Assembly: GCA_009776515.1 (NCBI GenBank)
Contig: WRNP01000033.1
Coordinates: 1 to 14,672, forward strand
Origin: Dehalococcoidia bacterium
Lineage (GTDB): Bacteria > Chloroflexota > Dehalococcoidia > Dehalococcoidales > UBA1222
Length of the DNA: 14,672 nt
Direction: 5' to 3'
In this document: piece by piece, positions 12,542 to 14,672 of the stretch
Numbering within the stretch: position 1 is the stretch's first letter
Layout of the letters: the number at the start of each line of letters is the position of its first letter
Notes under the pieces: generated by a model
What the model saw: only the letters and a program-made list of their open reading frames with translations
Database searches by the model: none
What the model was told of the DNA's origin: nothing
Made by a program: the position numbers and the translations under genes

Positions 12542-14464
12542 CTAAACCTCGCGGAACTCGCCCTCAACAGTGCCCTCGTCCGGGGGTTTCGGAGGTTCTT
12601 CTCCGCCGGAGGAACTGTCTTGGGGGCCTGCGCCGCCGGGCGGAGGGCTTTGCTGGTAGACCGCTGAGCCTATCTTTTGCATGGCCTCCGTAAGCTCTGA
12701 GCTTGCGCGCTTGATGGCCTCGGTGTCCGCCCCCTGCAGGGCACTTCGGACGGCACCGATCTTGCTTTCAACCTCGGTATTGAGGTCGGCGCCGACCTTG
12801 TCCTTGTTATCCCGTAGCATCTTCTCTGCCTGGTAGGCCATGGTGTCGGCATTGTTGCGCACTTCGGCTTCGTCCTTGCGACGGGCATCCTCAGAAGCGT
12901 GAGCCTCGGCCTCTTTCTGCATCTTGGCGACGTCTTCTTTGGAGAGGCCTGAGGAGGCAGTGATGGTGATCTTCTGTTCCTTGCCCGTGCCTTTGTCGCG
13001 TGCCCTGACCGACAGGATGCCGTTGGCATCAATGTCAAAGGCTACCTCAATCTGGGGCAGACCTCGGGGAGCGGGTAGGATGCCGTCTAGGATAAAGCGG
13101 CCTAAGGTACGGTTATCGGCGGCCATGGGGCGCTCACCCTGGAGGACATGGATTTCAACCGAGGGTTGGTTGTCGGCGGCAGTGGAGAATACTTGGCTCT
13201 TGGAGGTGGGGATGGTGGTGTTGCGCGTGATGAGCGGTGTAGCCACACCGCCTAGGGTTTCTATGCCCAAGGTAAGCGGCGTCACGTCCAATAACAAGAC
13301 GTCCTTAACCTCACCCTTGAGGACGCCGGCTTGGATAGCGGCGCCGATGGCCACCACCTCGTCTGGGTTGACGCCTTTGTTGGGCTCCCTGCCGAAGAAT
13401 TCTTTTACTTTCTGTTGCACGAGGGGCATACGGGTTTGGCCGCCTACCAGGACAACCTCATCGATCTTGGCGGCGGTAATACCTGCATCCTCCACGGCCC
13501 GACGGCAGGGCTCTAGGGTCTTATCCACCAGATCCATGACGAGCTGCTCAAGCTTGCTACGTGTGAGGTTGATAGTAAGATGCTTGGGGCCCGAGGCATC
13601 GGCGGTGATGAATGGCAGGTTGACCTCTGTCTGTTGCACGGTGGAAAGCTCAATCTTGGCCTTTTCGGCAGCTTCCTTGAGACGTTGCATGGCCATCTTG
13701 TCGTTGCGGAGGTCGATACCTTGATCCCGCTTGAATTCGTCGGCCAGCCAGTCCATGATGCGCTGGTCGAAGTCGTCCCCACCCAGATGGGTATCCCCGG
13801 CGGTGGATTTGACTTGGAAAGTACCATCTCCCAGTTCCAGGACGGAGATGTCAAAGGTGCCGCCGCCCAGATCGTAGACGGCCACCGTCTCCTCTTTCTT
13901 TTTATCCAAACCATAGGCCAGAGCGGCCGCCGTCGGCTCATTTATGATGCGTAGTACGTTGAGACCGGCAATCTGCCCGGCATCTTTGGTGGCCTGGCGC
14001 TGAGCGTCATTGAAGTAAGCAGGGACGGTGATAACGGCCTCGGTGACTGGCTCGCCCAAATATGCTTCGGCATCCGCTTTGAGTTTCTGGAGTATCATGG
14101 CCGAGATTTCGGGCGGGCTGTATTCCTTGTCACCCATTGCCACACGCACCTCGCTGTTGGAGCCGCGGGTCACTTTGTAAGGCCTGCGCTTGGCGTCCTC
14201 TTGCACCGAAAGCTCGCGTCCCGCCGGCTCGTCCCACTTGCGTCCCATAAAGCGCTTGATAAGAAAGACGGTATTTTCCGGGTTGACGATGGCCTGGCGG
14301 CGAGCTACCTGTCCCACTAGGCGCTCGCCCGTCTTGGAAATGGCTACGTACGAAGGGGTGAGATTGCCGCCCTCCGCTGAGGGGATGACTGCGGGCTCGC
14401 CGGCCTGCATGACGGCGATTTCGCTGAAAGTGGTGCCCAGGTCTATACCGACTGCTTTTGCCAC
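12542..14464 (-). CDS. dnaK: Chaperone protein DnaK (Hsp70)
   Basis: ATP-driven folding chaperone of 640 residues. The nucleotide-binding domain shows GIDLGTTFS (6-14), the NEPTAAALAYG block, DLGGGTFDIS (198-207) and GDTHLGGDDFD (223-233). The interdomain linker VLLL is at 389-392, followed by DVTPLTLGIETLGG and the substrate-binding domain. The tail (about 604-640) is Pro/Gly-rich and ends EGEFREV. Phosphate-loop position 13 is Phe where many DnaKs have Asn. A longer frame runs up to 14521, but the GTG at 14464 is chosen because AAGGAGG lies 8 nt upstream and the protein then starts MAKAVGID as in the family. It sits between grpE (83 bp upstream) and dnaJ. Heat-shock control such as CIRCE/HrcA would lie outside the window. 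Confidence 0.97.
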   Translation of the reverse strand: MAKAVGIDLGTTFSEIAVMQAGEPAVIPSAEGGNLTPSYVAISKTGERLVGQVARRQAIVNPENTVFLIKRFMGRKWDEPAGRELSVQEDAKRRPYKVTRGSNSEVRVAMGDKEYSPPEISAMILQKLKADAEAYLGEPVTEAVITVPAYFNDAQRQATKDAGQIAGLNVLRIINEPTAAALAYGLDKKKEETVAVYDLGGGTFDISVLELGDGTFQVKSTAGDTHLGGDDFDQRIMDWLADEFKRDQGIDLRNDKMAMQRLKEAAEKAKIELSTVQQTEVNLPFITADASGPKHLTINLTRSKLEQLVMDLVDKTLEPCRRAVEDAGITAAKIDEVVLVGGQTRMPLVQQKVKEFFGREPNKGVNPDEVVAIGAAIQAGVLKGEVKDVLLLDVTPLTLGIETLGGVATPLITRNTTIPTSKSQVFSTAADNQPSVEIHVLQGERPMAADNRTLGRFILDGILPAPRGLPQIEVAFDIDANGILSVRARDKGTGKEQKITITASSGLSKEDVAKMQKEAEAHASEDARRKDEAEVRNNADTMAYQAEKMLRDNKDKVGADLNTEVESKIGAVRSALQGADTEAIKRASSELTEAMQKIGSAVYQQSPPPGGAGPQDSSSGGEEPPKPPDEGTVEGEFREV

Positions 14465-14472
14465 TTGATGTT

Positions 14473-14479
14473 CCTCCTT
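14473..14479 (-). promoter_or_regulatory. Ribosome binding site deciding the dnaK GTG start
   Basis: AAGGAGG on the minus strand, 8 nt before GTG at 14464. The upstream ATG at 14521 lacks such a site and would add 19 residues not found in DnaK. Confidence 0.85.
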
Positions 14480-14547
14480 ACATATTTCATAGATTATTGT
14501 GTATTTCAGAAGCGTTGCCATGTTATGGCGTAGCTCATGATTTTAGA

Positions 14548-14672
14548 TCACGCGATGATCTCTTGTGCCGGCTCGCTTGAGCCTACGGCCACCCGCGATG
14601 GCCGGAGCACGCGGTCCTTGAAGCGGTAGCCCTTGTCGTGCTCGGCAATGACCATACCCTCCGGTCCCGGCA
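14548..14672 (-). CDS. grpE: GrpE nucleotide exchange factor, C-terminal end (partial)
   Basis: Only the last 40 codons are inside the window; the gene runs off the right edge. The translation contains EGMVIAEHDKGYRF and DRVLRPSRVAV, the conserved end of the GrpE beta-domain (the GYxxxDRVLRPAxV signature). It ends with a TGA at 14548-14550. GrpE releases ADP from DnaK and is normally encoded just upstream of dnaK, as here. Confidence 0.92.
   Translation of the reverse strand, partial: PGPEGMVIAEHDKGYRFKDRVLRPSRVAVGSSEPAQEIIA

Noticed and set aside
14465..14521. ATG at 14521 as dnaK start
   Set aside because: No ribosome site there and the extra 19 residues are foreign to DnaK; GTG at 14464 has AAGGAGG 8 nt upstream.
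1..14672. CRISPR arrays, tRNA or rRNA genes, phage genes
   Set aside because: No spaced repeat array, no tRNA-like cloverleaf and no rRNA or phage sequence was recognised.

Overview
The window looks like chromosomal DNA from a bacterium of mid GC content. All but one of the intact genes lie on the minus strand. The organism is probably an anaerobic or facultative member of the Chloroflexota, perhaps of the Dehalococcoidia lineage. That assignment is an inference from Thr-rich tethers on exported proteins, a COG0720 pterin synthase beside folK and folP, and a multiheme lipoprotein with a b-type cytochrome. No rRNA or other marker is present to prove it. Ribosome binding sites are mostly strong AGGAGG types and several promoters are good sigma-70-like matches.

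Layout, left to right. (1) 5-1790: a two-gene respiratory unit, promoter then membrane cytochrome b then a six-heme lipoprotein cytochrome c. (2) 1848-4855: an MFS transporter, folP, folK and a pterin synthase of the QueD/PTPS family, the last three tightly packed; no folB is present and the pterin synthase may replace it. (3) 4856-5359: a 504-bp gene-free gap holding the N-terminal scrap of an IS5-like transposase between imperfect inverted arms, apparently a decayed, internally deleted insertion sequence. (4) 5360-6731: a plus-strand Cys-rich YkgJ-like protein that converges with and overlaps by 11 bp a minus-strand exported protein carrying two DnaJ-type CxxCxxxG motifs around a beta-rich core. 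(5) 6804-11194: a complete operon for a three-subunit molybdenum hydroxylase, with promoter, about 300 nt of 5' UTR, a Tat-exported 2Fe-2S lipoprotein subunit, the Moco subunit, a FAD/4Fe-4S subunit and a strong terminator. (6) 11306-14672: the heat-shock set grpE (C-terminal end only), dnaK and dnaJ.

How the genes work together. The Mo hydroxylase is probably assembled in the cytoplasm and carried across the membrane by the Tat signal on its small subunit, then held outside by a lipid anchor and a flexible Thr-rich linker. The cytochrome b/hexaheme pair could pass electrons between the quinone pool and outer-face acceptors or donors. Whether the two systems connect is not shown by the sequence. 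The folate genes give 6-hydroxymethyl-dihydropterin pyrophosphate and dihydropteroate, with the COG0720 enzyme as candidate supplier of the pterin alcohol. The most unusual items are the patterned hexaheme cytochrome, the exported split zinc-finger protein, the FolB-less folate cluster and the IS-derived remnant.
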